A stretch of 57,525 bases of DNA from Holophagaceae bacterium (GCA_003165415.1 PLUC01000201.1:1-57525), one strand, 5' to 3'. Shown: positions 42,155-51,325, counted from the stretch's first letter. Numbers and translations are program-made. Notes: generated from the letters alone by a model not told the origin.

Positions 42155-43644
42155 TTAGATGATTCTCGCACATACTCCCGGAGCGCGTCGGCCGTCTTGC
42201 GAATCTCCTGGTACATGGGCCGGTCGCTCCAGGGGGGGCAGGCCCGGGCCAGGCAGTCCACCAGGGGCTTGAGGTTGACGGCGGGGGCCAGGCCCAGGAT
42301 GCGCACCCCCTCCAGGGCCATGCGCGCCTCCAGCGCCAGCACCTGCTCCAGGGCCTCCACCGCCCGCCAGAGCTTGCGGGCGGCGATGGGGCCCATGCTC
42401 ACGTGGTCCTCCTTGCCGGCGCTGGTGGGGATGGAGTCCACGCAGGCGGGGTGGGCCAGTCCCTTCATTTCCGAGACCAGGGCCGCCGAGGTGACGTGGG
42501 CCATCATGAAGCCGGATTCCAGCCCCCCCTGGCGGGTGAGGAAGGCCGGCAGGTCCGAGTAGGCCGGGTTCACCAGCCGCTCCTGGCGCCGCTCGGAGAT
42601 GCTGGCCAGGTCGCAGACGGCGATGGCCAGCAGGTCGCAGGCGAAGGCCGGGTACTGGCCGTGGAAATTGCCACCGCTCCGGCTTTCCTGGGTGTCGGTG
42701 AAGATCATGGGGTTGTCGGTGGCGCTGTTCAGCTCCCGCTCCAGGATCCCGCCGGCGAAGGCCAGGGCATCCCGCACCACCCCATGCACCTGGGGCAGGC
42801 AGCGCAGGGAGTAGGCGTCCTGGACCCGGTGGCAGTCCCGGTGGCTTTCGCAGATCTCGCTGGTGGTCCCGAGGATGTCGCGCAGGTGGGCGGCCACCTG
42901 GATCTGGCCGGGGTGGGGCCGGGCCTCGTGGATCCGGGGGTCGAAGGGGGCCCGGGAGCCCCGCAGGGCCTCCAGGGAGAGGGCCGCGATCTCGTCGGCC
43001 AGGGGCGCCAGGTCCAGCAGCCGGGCCACGGCCAGGTTGCCGATGGCGGTGATGACCTGGGTGCCGTTGATGAGGGCGAGCCCCTCCTTGGCTTCCAGGA
43101 CGATGGGGCTGAGTCCGGCGGCGGCCAGGGCCTGGCCGCCGGGGATGACTCCGCTGTCCCCCCAGGCCTCCCCTTCGCCCACCAGCAGCAGGGCCATGTG
43201 CGCCAGCGGGGCCAGGTCGCCCGACGCCCCCACGCTGCCCTGGCTGGGGATCACCGGCAGGGCGCCCCGGTTCAGGCAGTCCGCCAGGAGCTGGATGGCC
43301 TCGGGGCGGATGCCGGAATGGGCCTTGAGCAGGCAGTTGATGCGGGCGGCCATCAGGGCCCGGGTCTGGTCCCGGGGCAGCGGCTCGCCCACCCCGGCGG
43401 CGTGGCTGCGGATGAGGTTGAGCTGCAGCTCGGCCAACTGCCCGGGGGGGATGACCACGGTGGCAAACTGGCCGAAGCCGGTGTTGATGCCGTAGACGGT
43501 GCGGCCCTCGTCCAGGATGCGCTGGATCACCCCGCGGTTGGCCTCCACCCGTTCCAGGGCGTCCGGGTCCAGGGCGACCCGCTCCCCCAGGGCGACGCGC
43601 GCCAGGGCCCTGGCATCCAGGCCGGCTCCGGAAAGAACGATCAT
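42151..43644 (-). CDS. hutH: Histidine ammonia-lyase
   Basis: HutH removes ammonia from L-histidine to give urocanate. The 497-residue protein has Tyr 51 in VYGINTGFG, the MIO-forming Ala-Ser-Gly at 140-142 in SVGASGDLAPLAH, and later conserved blocks ERELNSATDNPMIF, HGQYPAFACD and SAGKEDHVSMG. Length is normal. No other hut gene is nearby; it sits between an MFS transporter and an HD hydrolase, coupled to the latter. A related aromatic lyase function cannot be excluded, but the His-type sequence around the active site favours HutH. Confidence 0.93.
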   Translation of the reverse strand: MIVLSGAGLDARALARVALGERVALDPDALERVEANRGVIQRILDEGRTVYGINTGFGQFATVVIPPGQLAELQLNLIRSHAAGVGEPLPRDQTRALMAARINCLLKAHSGIRPEAIQLLADCLNRGALPVIPSQGSVGASGDLAPLAHMALLLVGEGEAWGDSGVIPGGQALAAAGLSPIVLEAKEGLALINGTQVITAIGNLAVARLLDLAPLADEIAALSLEALRGSRAPFDPRIHEARPHPGQIQVAAHLRDILGTTSEICESHRDCHRVQDAYSLRCLPQVHGVVRDALAFAGGILERELNSATDNPMIFTDTQESRSGGNFHGQYPAFACDLLAIAVCDLASISERRQERLVNPAYSDLPAFLTRQGGLESGFMMAHVTSAALVSEMKGLAHPACVDSIPTSAGKEDHVSMGPIAARKLWRAVEALEQVLALEARMALEGVRILGLAPAVNLKPLVDCLARACPPWSDRPMYQEIRKTADALREYVRESSK

Positions 43645-43723
43645 GGACCCTCCAACCGCGGCGGGGCCGCGGACACGGATTGTGGTTTCAATGCCGGGCC
43701 CGCGGGGTCGGGGGCCGGGCGCA

Positions 43724-44995
43724 TCAGGCCGCCTCGCCCTGAACGACCTTGGCGGTCCGGATCACGCTCAGGGCCAGCACCAGGGCCACGCAGATGCAGG
43801 CCGAGGCCCACATGTAGGGGGCGGCGTAGCCGCGCCGGGCGAAGGCCAGGCTGCCCACCAGGGGCCCGGCGATGCGGCCCAGGCCCTGCATGGCCTGGAG
43901 CACGCCGAACAGCGCCCCCTGCTCGTCCGGAGGGGTGAGCTGGCTGGCCAGGGCCGCGGTGGCGGTGTTGTTCATGCCCTGGCCCCAGGCGATGGGGATC
44001 ATCAGGAGCACGAAGGGCCACTTCCAGGGGGCGAAGGCGATGAAGGGCAGGGCCACGGCCAGCATGACCAGGCCGGCGAACTGGGCGATGCGCTCGGGCA
44101 GGAACCTGACCACCAGCCGCACCAGCCCGCCCTGGTAGACCGAGATCAGCAGGCCCAGGGGCAGGAACAGGTAGAAGCCCACCTCCCGCTCGCCCAGGCC
44201 GAACCGGGTGTTGGCCAGGAGCGAGAAGGTGCCCTCCATCATGGCGAACCCGGTCATGGCCAGCAGGGCGATGCCCAGGATCTGGGGCATGCCGGGCCGC
44301 TTCAGGGCCCGCAGGACCGCGTGGCCGCGGTTGATCCGGGCATGGGTCTTGGTGGAGGGGTTCAGGGTCTCCGGCAGCCACACCAGCACCAGCATGGCGG
44401 CGGTGAAGGACAGCCCGGCGGCCACCAGGAAGGGCAGGTACCAGCCGTGGGTGGCCAGGAGCCGGTGGCTGACATCCAGCCCCGACAGGATCCCGGCCAT
44501 GGCTGGGCCGAAGACGAAGCCCAGGCCGAAGGCGGCCCCGATCATGCCCAGCACCTTGGAACGCTCCTTGGGCGAGGAGGAGTCGGCCATGGCCGCCTGG
44601 GCCACGGAGATGCTGCCGCCGGTGAAGCCCCCGAACAGCCGGGACGCCAGCACCCAGCCGATGCTGCCGGCGGTGCCCAGCACCAGGTAGGAGGCGCAGG
44701 TGCCCAGCAGCGAGATGAGCAGCACCGGACGGCGCCCCACCAGGTCCGAGATCCGGCCCAGGATCGGCCCGGCGAAGAACTGGGCCAGGGAGAACAGCAC
44801 CATGGTGGCGCCGGCCCAGAACACCCCGGGGTCGCCCAGGCCCAGGCTCTGGTTGACCCAGGCCATCCAGGGCGCGGGGTGCAGTGCGAGGCCCTTGGCA
44901 TAGAGCGGCAGGATGGGGATGACGATGCCAAATCCGAGCAGATCGACGAAAACGGTGAAAAAAATGGCAAGCTGGGCACGCTTCGATGGCTGCAT
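43724..44995 (-). CDS. MFS transporter, TetA-like
   Basis: A 423-residue major facilitator with about twelve helices. It starts QLAIFFTVFVDLLGFGIVIPILPLYA, the opening typical of the TetA/DHA1 group, and has motif A as GRISDLVGRRPVL in the loop between helices 2 and 3. It is likely a proton-driven exporter of small molecules; substrate unknown. ATG 44995 begins the family-like sequence; the frame is open upstream as overlap only. hutH follows 79 bp downstream on the same strand. Confidence 0.88.
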   Translation of the reverse strand: MQPSKRAQLAIFFTVFVDLLGFGIVIPILPLYAKGLALHPAPWMAWVNQSLGLGDPGVFWAGATMVLFSLAQFFAGPILGRISDLVGRRPVLLISLLGTCASYLVLGTAGSIGWVLASRLFGGFTGGSISVAQAAMADSSSPKERSKVLGMIGAAFGLGFVFGPAMAGILSGLDVSHRLLATHGWYLPFLVAAGLSFTAAMLVLVWLPETLNPSTKTHARINRGHAVLRALKRPGMPQILGIALLAMTGFAMMEGTFSLLANTRFGLGEREVGFYLFLPLGLLISVYQGGLVRLVVRFLPERIAQFAGLVMLAVALPFIAFAPWKWPFVLLMIPIAWGQGMNNTATAALASQLTPPDEQGALFGVLQAMQGLGRIAGPLVGSLAFARRGYAAPYMWASACICVALVLALSVIRTAKVVQGEAA

Positions 44996-45129
44996 GAAGT
45001 CTCCAGCTACCAAGATAGCGGCTCGGGCCCAACCTTTCAGCATGGGGGGTGGGCAAATCCGGGCGATTGGGGCAAAATGGCTTGATGGGCCGAGCGTTCC
45101 GGGCGGGTCCCGGCCGACATATGAATCTG

Positions 45130-45144
45130 GTATCTTAACGATAC
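45130..45144. promoter_or_regulatory. Inverted repeat before the SRPBCC gene
   Basis: GTATC-TTAAC-GATAC is a perfect 5-5-5 inverted repeat directly before the GGAG ribosome site of the SRPBCC gene, in the 159-bp region shared with the divergent MFS gene. It could bind a small dimeric repressor, but none is encoded next to it. Confidence 0.35.
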
Positions 45145-45154
45145 GGAGATGGAC

Positions 45155-45565
45155 ATGTGGCAGGCCGAACACACCCTGGAGACCACGGCGCCGCCGGAGC
45201 GGATCTGGGCGAAGATGCAGACGGTCGCCGACTGGCCGCAGTGGGACACCGGCCTCACCTGGGCCGAGCTGGCCGGGTCCTTCGCCCCGGGAGCCCAGGG
45301 CTCCATGCGCTTCATCCGGGAGAGCCCCAGGTCCTTCCTGCTCTCCGACGTGAGCGCCCAGCACGGGTTCACCGCCTTGACCAAGCTGCCCCTGGCGGAG
45401 GTCCGGCACATCCACCGCCAGGAGACCTCGGCCATGGGCACGCGCATGACCCACCGCATCGAGATCAGCGGCCCCCTGTGCTGGTTCTACGCCTGGCGTC
45501 TGGGGCGCCGGCTGCGGGAGGACCTGGCCCCGAGCATGCGCCGCCTGGCCCGGCTGGTTTCCTGA
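45155..45565 (+). CDS. SRPBCC family protein
   Basis: A 136-residue START/Bet v1-like protein. The family opening is clear: HTLETTAPPERIWAKMQTVADWPQWDTG, with later RFIRESPRSFLLSDV and a C-terminal amphipathic helix rich in Arg. Such proteins bind hydrophobic ligands in a cavity or act as polyketide-type cyclases. ATG 45155 is preferred over 45149 because the GGAG site then lies 6 bases away. The oxidoreductase gene follows after 11 bp, so the two are an operon. Confidence 0.83.
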   Translation: MWQAEHTLETTAPPERIWAKMQTVADWPQWDTGLTWAELAGSFAPGAQGSMRFIRESPRSFLLSDVSAQHGFTALTKLPLAEVRHIHRQETSAMGTRMTHRIEISGPLCWFYAWRLGRRLREDLAPSMRRLARLVS

Positions 45566-45576
45566 GAGGAGGACAC

Positions 45577-46548
45577 ATGTCCAAGGCGATTCGTTTCCAC
45601 CAGACCGGCGGTCCCGAGGTGCTGCAATGGGATGAGGTGGCGGTGGGCGCGCCGGGGCCCGGGGAGGTCCAGGTGCGGCATGCCGCCTGCGGCGTCAATT
45701 TCGTGGACTGCTACCAGCGCAGCGGCCTGTACCAGGTGCCGCTGCCCTTCACCGCCGGCAACGAAGGCGCCGGCGTGGTGGAGGCGGTGGGGCCCGGGGT
45801 CACCGCGGTCAAGCCTGGGGACCGGGTGGCCTATGCCATGGCGCCAGGATCCTACTGCGAGCTGCGCAACATGACCGCGGACCGGCTCTGCCTCCTGCCC
45901 GAAGGGCTCAGCTTCGAGCAGGGCGCGGCGATGATGCTCAAGGGCATGACCGTGCAGTACCTGATCCGCCGCACCCACCGGGTGGAGCCGGGGGAGACGG
46001 TGCTGTTCCACGCCGCCGCCGGAGGGGTGGGCCTGATCGCCTGTCAGTGGCTGAAGGCGCTGGGGGCCACCGTGATCGGCACGGCCGGAACCGAGGAAAA
46101 GTGCGAGCTGGCCCGGGCCCATGGGGCCGACCATTGCATCAACTACCGCGCCGGGGATTTCGTCGCCCGGGTGAAGGAGCTCACCCGGGGCGAGGGCGTT
46201 CCCGTGGTCTACGACTCGGTGGGCAAGGACACCTTCCAGGGCTCCCTGGCCTGCCTGCGGCCCCTGGGGCTGATGGTGAGCTTCGGCAACGCATCAGGCG
46301 CTGTGCCGCCCATGTCCCTGGGCGTGCTGGCCGCCGGCGGCTCGCTGTTCCTCACCCGCCCGACCCTGGCCACCTACACCGCCAAGCGCGCCGACCTCAT
46401 GGCCACCGCCGGGGAGCTGTTCGACATCGTGCTGGCCGGCAAGGTGAAGATCGGCATCGGCCGGCGCTACCCGCTGAAGGACGCGGCCCAGGCCCACATC
46501 GACCTGGAGGCCCGCGCCACCACCGGAGCCAGCGTCCTGGTCCCATGA
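45577..46548 (+). CDS. qor: NADPH:quinone oxidoreductase (zinc-free MDR)
   Basis: A 323-residue medium-chain reductase of the quinone oxidoreductase type. It begins AIRFHQTGGPEVLQW, has GVNFVDCYQRSGLY and TAGNEGAGVVEAVG, and the NADPH-binding AAAGGVGLIACQWLKALG motif near residue 150; the zinc ligands of alcohol dehydrogenases are absent. It reduces quinones or related enones with NADPH. A GAGGAGG site precedes ATG 45577. Co-transcribed with the SRPBCC gene. Confidence 0.93.
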   Translation: MSKAIRFHQTGGPEVLQWDEVAVGAPGPGEVQVRHAACGVNFVDCYQRSGLYQVPLPFTAGNEGAGVVEAVGPGVTAVKPGDRVAYAMAPGSYCELRNMTADRLCLLPEGLSFEQGAAMMLKGMTVQYLIRRTHRVEPGETVLFHAAAGGVGLIACQWLKALGATVIGTAGTEEKCELARAHGADHCINYRAGDFVARVKELTRGEGVPVVYDSVGKDTFQGSLACLRPLGLMVSFGNASGAVPPMSLGVLAAGGSLFLTRPTLATYTAKRADLMATAGELFDIVLAGKVKIGIGRRYPLKDAAQAHIDLEARATTGASVLVP

Positions 46549-46551
46549 AAA

Positions 46552-46572
46552 AGCCCCCCTCGAAGGGGGGCT
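46552..46572 (-). terminator. Rho-independent terminator of dctA
   Basis: AGCCCCCCT and AGGGGGGCT form a perfect 9-bp stem around a three-base loop. On the minus strand the stem is followed by TTTTTC, the classic T-run, 19 bp past the dctA stop. It may also stop qor transcripts arriving from the other side. Confidence 0.9.
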
Positions 46573-46590
46573 GTCTTCGGTTCCGGAGGG

Positions 46591-47907
46591 TTATTCCCCT
46601 TCCGTCGCCAGTTCAGGTTCCACCAGGTAGCCCGGACGCGCATGGACCGGGCCGTTGTCCAGGATGTCCTTGGCCTTTTCGAAGTCCAGCTCGCCCTCGC
46701 TCTTGGAGATGACCACCGAGGCGACGCCGTTGCCCACCAGGTTGACCAGGGCCCGGGCCTGGGACATGAACCGGTCCACGCCCAGCAGCAGCGCCAGCCC
46801 GGCCACGGGAATGTTGCCCACGGCGGCCAGGGTGGCGGCCAGGGTGATGAAGCCGCCGCCGGATACCGCCGCCGCGCCCTTGGAGGTGAGCAGCAGCACC
46901 GCCAGGATTTCCAGCTGCTGGATGAAGGTGACGTGGGTGTTGGTGGCCTGGGCGATGAAGATGATGGCCATGGTGAGGTAGATGGAGGTGCCATCCAGGT
47001 TGAACGAGTAGCCCATGGGAATGACCAGGCCCACCACGGACTTGGAGCAACCCATGCCTTCCATCTTTTCCATCATCGCCGGCAGCACGGTCTCGGAAGA
47101 GGACGTGCCCAGCACGATCAGCAGCTCTTCCTTGATGTAGCGCAGGAACTTGAACAGCCGCAGGCCGGCAAAGCGCATGACGCCGCCCAGGATGATCAGG
47201 ACGAACAGCAGGCTGGTGACGTAGAAGCAGGCCATGAGCTTGCCCAGGCTGAGCAGGGTGTGGATGCCGAAGGTGCCGACCGTGTAGGCCATGGCGCCGA
47301 AAGCGCCGATGGGGGCCACCTTCATCACCAGGTCCATGACCCGGAAGAACACCTTGGACGTGGAGTTCAGCAGGTTCAGGACCGGCTCGCCCTTCTCCTT
47401 GAGGTAGGTGAGGGCAATGCCGAACAGGATGGAGAAGAACAGCACCTGGAGGATGTCGCCCTTGGCGAAGGCGTCGGCCACGTCCCTGGGGATGATGTTC
47501 ATGATGAAGTCCACCGTCTTCAGGTGCGGGGCGGTGGTGAACGCCGAGATGGCCTTGATGTCCAGGCTGGCGATATTGACGTTCATGCCCAGCCCGGGCT
47601 TGTACAGGTTGCCCACCAGCAGGCCGATGGCCAGGGCGGCGGTGGTGAGGACCTCGAAGTACACCAGGCCCTTGACGCCCACCCGGCCGACCTTCTTGAG
47701 GTCGCCCATCTTGGCGATGCCGGTGACCACCGTCAGGAAGATGATGGGCGCGATGAGCATCCTCACCAGGCGGATGAACCCGTCGCCCAGCGGCTTCATG
47801 GCGGAGCCCACGGCCGGGTAGAGGTGGCCCAGGAGGGTGCCGACGATAACCGCCACGATGACCTGGGCGAATAGACTGCGGGACAGGGCTTGCAACAGCT
47901 TTTTCAA
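46591..47907 (-). CDS. dctA: C4-dicarboxylate:cation symporter DctA
   Basis: A 438-residue DAACS-family carrier that imports succinate, fumarate and malate. The start is set at TTG 47907 because AAGGAG lies 5 bases before it and [16 protein letters not shown] is where similarity begins. Landmarks: [15 protein letters not shown] [20 protein letters not shown], the serine-rich re-entrant loop [33 protein letters not shown] and a late [14 protein letters not shown]. The gene is followed by a strong terminator and preceded by an AT-rich 229-bp region, likely its promoter. Confidence 0.94.
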   Translation of the reverse strand: MKKLLQALSRSLFAQVIVAVIVGTLLGHLYPAVGSAMKPLGDGFIRLVRMLIAPIIFLTVVTGIAKMGDLKKVGRVGVKGLVYFEVLTTAALAIGLLVGNLYKPGLGMNVNIASLDIKAISAFTTAPHLKTVDFIMNIIPRDVADAFAKGDILQVLFFSILFGIALTYLKEKGEPVLNLLNSTSKVFFRVMDLVMKVAPIGAFGAMAYTVGTFGIHTLLSLGKLMACFYVTSLLFVLIILGGVMRFAGLRLFKFLRYIKEELLIVLGTSSSETVLPAMMEKMEGMGCSKSVVGLVIPMGYSFNLDGTSIYLTMAIIFIAQATNTHVTFIQQLEILAVLLLTSKGAAAVSGGGFITLAATLAAVGNIPVAGLALLLGVDRFMSQARALVNLVGNGVASVVISKSEGELDFEKAKDILDNGPVHARPGYLVEPELATEGE

Positions 47908-48136
47908 GTCGACTCCTTGTAGGGCGAAGCCCAGGTCGAGGCCGAATCCGGGGCCGGGGCCGGGACTGTGGATCATGGCTGCGTGGGCGGGCTGGAGGCC
48001 CATGCCCCGAACCGCGCCCGTTGAAGTTCTATTCCTGAAAAACAGTTCCGAAATGCTGATGACCAATGCTAGGAGAGATTCCGCGGCCGTCGTGCTTATG
48101 CAAGTTGATCGCGGAAATAACAATTAAAAAAAGTAG

Positions 48137-48862
48137 TTAATCCTCTTGCAGGAAGCGCCAAGCCTCCTTCTGGTAGGCCTTCTGCATGGCGTAGCGGTGC
48201 ACCGGCCTGCCCACGGAACCATAGCCGGGCTCCATCTTCAGCACCTTGAGGCCGCAGAGGAACTCGCAGTACTTGCGCACCGAGACCCTGGAGATGCCCA
48301 CCAGTCCGGCGATCTCCTCGCAGGTGAACCAGGGGGTCTCCTTGGGCCAGGCGAAGATGGCGTTGCAGACCCGCTCCAGCGTGACCCGGTCCAGGCCCTT
48401 GGGCAGCGGCTGCTCGGCCCGGGTCCCCCCCGGGCGCCGGCCCAGGTAGGCGTCCAGCTCGGTCTGGCTCACCGGGTTGTCCTTGCGCATGCGGCGGTTG
48501 GTTTCCCGGTAGTTGTCCAGGGCCTGCTTGAGCCGCGCGAATTCGAAGGGCTTGATGAGGTAGTCCACGGCCCCCAGCTTCAGGGTCTTGCTGATGGTCT
48601 TGGTGTCCCGGGCGGCGGTCACGAAGATCACGTCCACCTCCAGGGCCTGGGCCCGGATGTCGGTCAGCAGCTCCACCCCGCTCTGCCCGGCCATGAAGAT
48701 GTCCAGGAGGATCAGGTCCACCTCCCGCGACCTGAGGATGAGCTGCGCCTCCTGGGCGCTGCGCACCGAGGCGACGATCTCGAAACCCTCGACCCGGTTG
48801 ACGTAGAGGCGGTTCAGTTCCGCCACCATGGGGTCGTCTTCCACCAGCAGCACACGAATCAT
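48137..48862 (-). CDS. CitB/DcuR-type response regulator
   Basis: A 241-residue regulator. The receiver domain (1-118) has the acidic pair Asp 9-Asp 10, the phosphorylated Asp 54 in LILLDIFMAG, a conserved Thr in VTAARD and Lys in YLIKPFEF. The C-terminal helix-turn-helix (about 175-205, CEEIAGLVGISRVSVRKY) matches the CitB/DpiA/DcuR group that controls carboxylate transport and metabolism. It lies upstream of dctA on the same strand, a likely target. The usual membrane kinase partner is absent; instead its ATG overlaps the stop of an aminotransferase gene. Confidence 0.9.
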   Translation of the reverse strand: MIRVLLVEDDPMVAELNRLYVNRVEGFEIVASVRSAQEAQLILRSREVDLILLDIFMAGQSGVELLTDIRAQALEVDVIFVTAARDTKTISKTLKLGAVDYLIKPFEFARLKQALDNYRETNRRMRKDNPVSQTELDAYLGRRPGGTRAEQPLPKGLDRVTLERVCNAIFAWPKETPWFTCEEIAGLVGISRVSVRKYCEFLCGLKVLKMEPGYGSVGRPVHRYAMQKAYQKEAWRFLQED

Positions 48863-50031
48863 TGGGCTTCCCTTTCGCTCATGACCAGGGCCGCGAGCGC
48901 CCGGTCGAGGCCCTCCCGGAATAGTTCCGGCCGCGGCAGCAGGCTCAGCACCAGGTAGCCGTCTCCGGGCAGATCGAAGAAATGGCCGGGGTGGACCAGC
49001 ACCCGGGCCTCCCGGAGCAGCCGCACGGCGCAGGCTTCCCCCGGATCCAGCGCCGGCCGGCGCAGCAGGACCGTCCAGCCTCCCTCCACCGGCAGCCGGG
49101 ACAGGTGGGGATGGGGCGCCAGGGCCCGGTCCAGGTCCGCCAGGTTGGCGCGCAGGCGCGCGCCGACCACGGCCTGGATCACCGGGGCCAGCCGCAGCAG
49201 CTCCGGCGCCACCGCCTGGGCCGAGGCGGAGACCGAGAGATACTGGTCGGCGATGAAGGCCAGGGGCTCCAGCAGGGCCCGGGCCCGGTCCCCCCGGGCG
49301 GCGATCCAGCCCAGCTTCACCTGGGGCATGGCCGCGACCTTGCTGAGGCCGGACAGGACGAACAGGGGGCAGGGCGGGCCGTCCGCCTCCAGGGCGGTGG
49401 GCAGATGCCCCGGCGCGGGTTCCAGCGGGTAGGCGGCGAAGACTTCGTCCACCAGAAGGGCGAGGCCGCGGCGGGCGCAGAGGGCCAGCAGGCCCGCCCA
49501 CTCGTCCCGGGCCAGGAAATGCCCGGTGGGATTGTTGGGGTTGACCACCACCACGGCGCGGGTGCGCGGGCCGCAGGCCGCCTCCAGCCCGGCCAGGTCC
49601 AGGTGCCAGCGCTCGTGCCGGAGGGCCGGGACGGGCCTGGCCTCCACCCCCTCCAGGGCGGCCAGCCAGTGGAACAGCGGGTAGCTGGGGGAGGGCACCA
49701 GCACCTGGTCGCCCGGGTCGCACAGGAGCTTGAACAGCCACGCGTAGGCTTCCGAGGTGGAGGCGGTGAGGATCAGGTCCTCGGCCCGCAGGCCGTGCCC
49801 GTGGTAGGCGGCCACGGCGGCCCGCACGTCCCGGTGGCCCCTTGGGTCCGGCTCATATCCGGGCGCCCACCGCAGGGCCAGGGCGGCGTCCAGTCCTGAG
49901 TACTCGAAGCCGCAGCGGGTGGGGTTGGACAGGGTGAGGTCGATGTAGGGCCGGCCTTCGAGCGCACAGGCTTCCAGCTCCGCCGACAGGGCGTTGGGTT
50001 CCAGGGAAGCGGGGAGGCGTTGCGAGGGCAT
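48859..50031 (-). CDS. PLP-dependent aminotransferase (class I/II)
   Basis: A 390-residue fold-type I aminotransferase. NPNNPTG is at 164-170, the cofactor Asp in LLVDEVFA, and the Schiff-base Lys 231 in LSGLSKVAAMPQVKLGW; the late RP-type arginine lies near PRPELF. The sequence resembles alanine/aspartate-type enzymes, but the donor and acceptor are not clear. ATG 50031 gives a normal length. Its stop overlaps the response-regulator start, an unusual pairing that could link amino-acid/oxoacid balance with dicarboxylate uptake. Confidence 0.88.
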   Translation of the reverse strand: MPSQRLPASLEPNALSAELEACALEGRPYIDLTLSNPTRCGFEYSGLDAALALRWAPGYEPDPRGHRDVRAAVAAYHGHGLRAEDLILTASTSEAYAWLFKLLCDPGDQVLVPSPSYPLFHWLAALEGVEARPVPALRHERWHLDLAGLEAACGPRTRAVVVVNPNNPTGHFLARDEWAGLLALCARRGLALLVDEVFAAYPLEPAPGHLPTALEADGPPCPLFVLSGLSKVAAMPQVKLGWIAARGDRARALLEPLAFIADQYLSVSASAQAVAPELLRLAPVIQAVVGARLRANLADLDRALAPHPHLSRLPVEGGWTVLLRRPALDPGEACAVRLLREARVLVHPGHFFDLPGDGYLVLSLLPRPELFREGLDRALAALVMSEREAQ

Positions 50032-50071
50032 TGAACCAGGATAGTCTGGTCTGATATTCAGGAGGTGCCCC

Positions 50072-50761
50072 ATGGCACGCAGCGCTGAAGTCGCAGTCAT
50101 CCTGGCCGGTTGCGGCCATGCGGACGGGGCGGAAACCCGGGAGGCGGTGTTCGCCCTGCTGGCCCTGGACCAGCACGGGGCCCGGTTCCAGTGTCTGGCC
50201 CCCAACGCCGCCCAGGCCGAGGTGGTGGACCATGCCACCGGCCAGGCCGCTGGCGGCGGGCGCAACATCCTGGAGGAGTCCAGCCGCATCGCCCGGGTGG
50301 GCCAGTGCCTGGACCTGGCCCAGGCCGACCCTGGCCGCTACGACGCCCTGATCCTTCCGGGCGGCTCCGGGGTGGCCAAGAACCTCTGCACCTTCGCCAA
50401 GGACGGCGCCCGGGCCCAGGTGCTGCCCGACGTGGCCGCCTTCGTCCGGGCCTTCTTCGAGGCCGGGAAACCGGTGGGGGCCATCTGCATCGCCCCGGCC
50501 CTGGTGGCCCTGGTGCTGCACGGCATGGGCCGGGGCGCCACCCTCACCCTGGGCGACGGGACGGGGACCGCCGAGGCCATGGCCCAGCTGGGCATCACCC
50601 ACCGGCCGGTGTCCGGATCCCGGGAGATCGTCATCGACGAGCCGCTGAAGCTGGTGACCACCCCGGCCTACATGTTCGGGGCGGCCCGGCTGAGCGATGT
50701 GTGGGTGGGCATCGAGCGCTGCGTCACCGAGGTGCTGGCCCGGATCAAGCCTCTTCCATGA
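50072..50761 (+). CDS. elbB: ElbB (ES1/DJ-1 superfamily glyoxalase)
   Basis: A 229-residue member of the DJ-1/PfpI superfamily. The opening VILAGCGHADGAETREAVFALLALD, the middle RNILEESSRIARVG and LILPGGSGVAKNL, and the nucleophile elbow GAICIAPALVA (Cys about 135) are typical of ElbB, which has weak glyoxalase activity and was linked to isoprenoid synthesis in E. coli. Length matches. It overlaps the end of the pruA remnant on the opposite strand by 17 bp. Confidence 0.92.
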   Translation: MARSAEVAVILAGCGHADGAETREAVFALLALDQHGARFQCLAPNAAQAEVVDHATGQAAGGGRNILEESSRIARVGQCLDLAQADPGRYDALILPGGSGVAKNLCTFAKDGARAQVLPDVAAFVRAFFEAGKPVGAICIAPALVALVLHGMGRGATLTLGDGTGTAEAMAQLGITHRPVSGSREIVIDEPLKLVTTPAYMFGAARLSDVWVGIERCVTEVLARIKPLP

Positions 50762-51325
50762 AGGGGTAATCGAACTCCCGGTGGGCGGCGAAGCACTCCT
50801 TGATGGTGCGCGGCGAAGTCCAGCGGATGAGGTTCAGGAAGTTGCCGGCCTTGTCGTTGGTGCCCGAGGCCCGGGCGCCGCCGAAGGGCTGGTGCCCGAC
50901 CATGGCGCCGGTGCACTTGTCGTTGATGTAGAAGTTGCCGGCGGTGTCGGCCAGGGTTTCCGTGAGCTGGTTGATCACCTGCCGGTCCCGGGCGAAGATG
51001 GCGCCGGTGAGGGCGTAGGGCGAGGTCTCGTCCAGCAGCTTCAGGGTGGCTTCCAGCTCCCGGTCCTCATAGACATAGATGGTGAGCACCGGCGCGAAGA
51101 TCTCCTCCTCCATGGTGACGAACTTGGGATCGGTGGTGAGGATGATGGTGGGCTCCACGAAGTAGCCCACCGATCACGGCCGCCGATGATCAGCGGGATG
51201 TCCAGGACCTGGCCGTACTGCCGGTCCAGTTCCGCCTTGAGCAGGGCCCGCTCCGGGCTGCCCGGGGCATAGGACCGGGCGGGTTCGTTGTAGGATTCAG
51301 GAAGCTGGAAGATCGCGTTGGTCAT
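50745..51325 (-). pseudogene. pruA: pruA (P5C dehydrogenase), most of the middle deleted
   Basis: Two pieces of 1-pyrroline-5-carboxylate dehydrogenase lie next to each other. From ATG 51325, with AGGAG before it, about 50 residues (MTNAIFQLPESYNEPARSY to LDIPLIIGG) match the N-terminus. Near 51175 the frame shifts and the last ~140 residues follow (GYFVEPTII, MEEEIFAPVL, NFYINDKCTGAMVGHQPFGG). Roughly 350 residues, with the cofactor site and catalytic Cys and Glu, are missing compared with the ~540-residue enzyme. Proline catabolism to glutamate would need another copy elsewhere. Confidence 0.88.

Noticed and set aside
37995..48862. Soluble histidine kinase paired with the CitB-type regulator
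   Set aside because: They are 10 kb apart with unrelated genes between them, and CitB-type regulators use membrane kinases of a different class; there is no positive evidence for pairing.
48137..49741. A 534-codon frame extending the CitB-type regulator at its N-terminus
   Set aside because: The extra part is antisense-like Gly/Ala/Pro/Arg sequence overlapping the aminotransferase in another frame; the receiver domain begins at the ATG at 48862.
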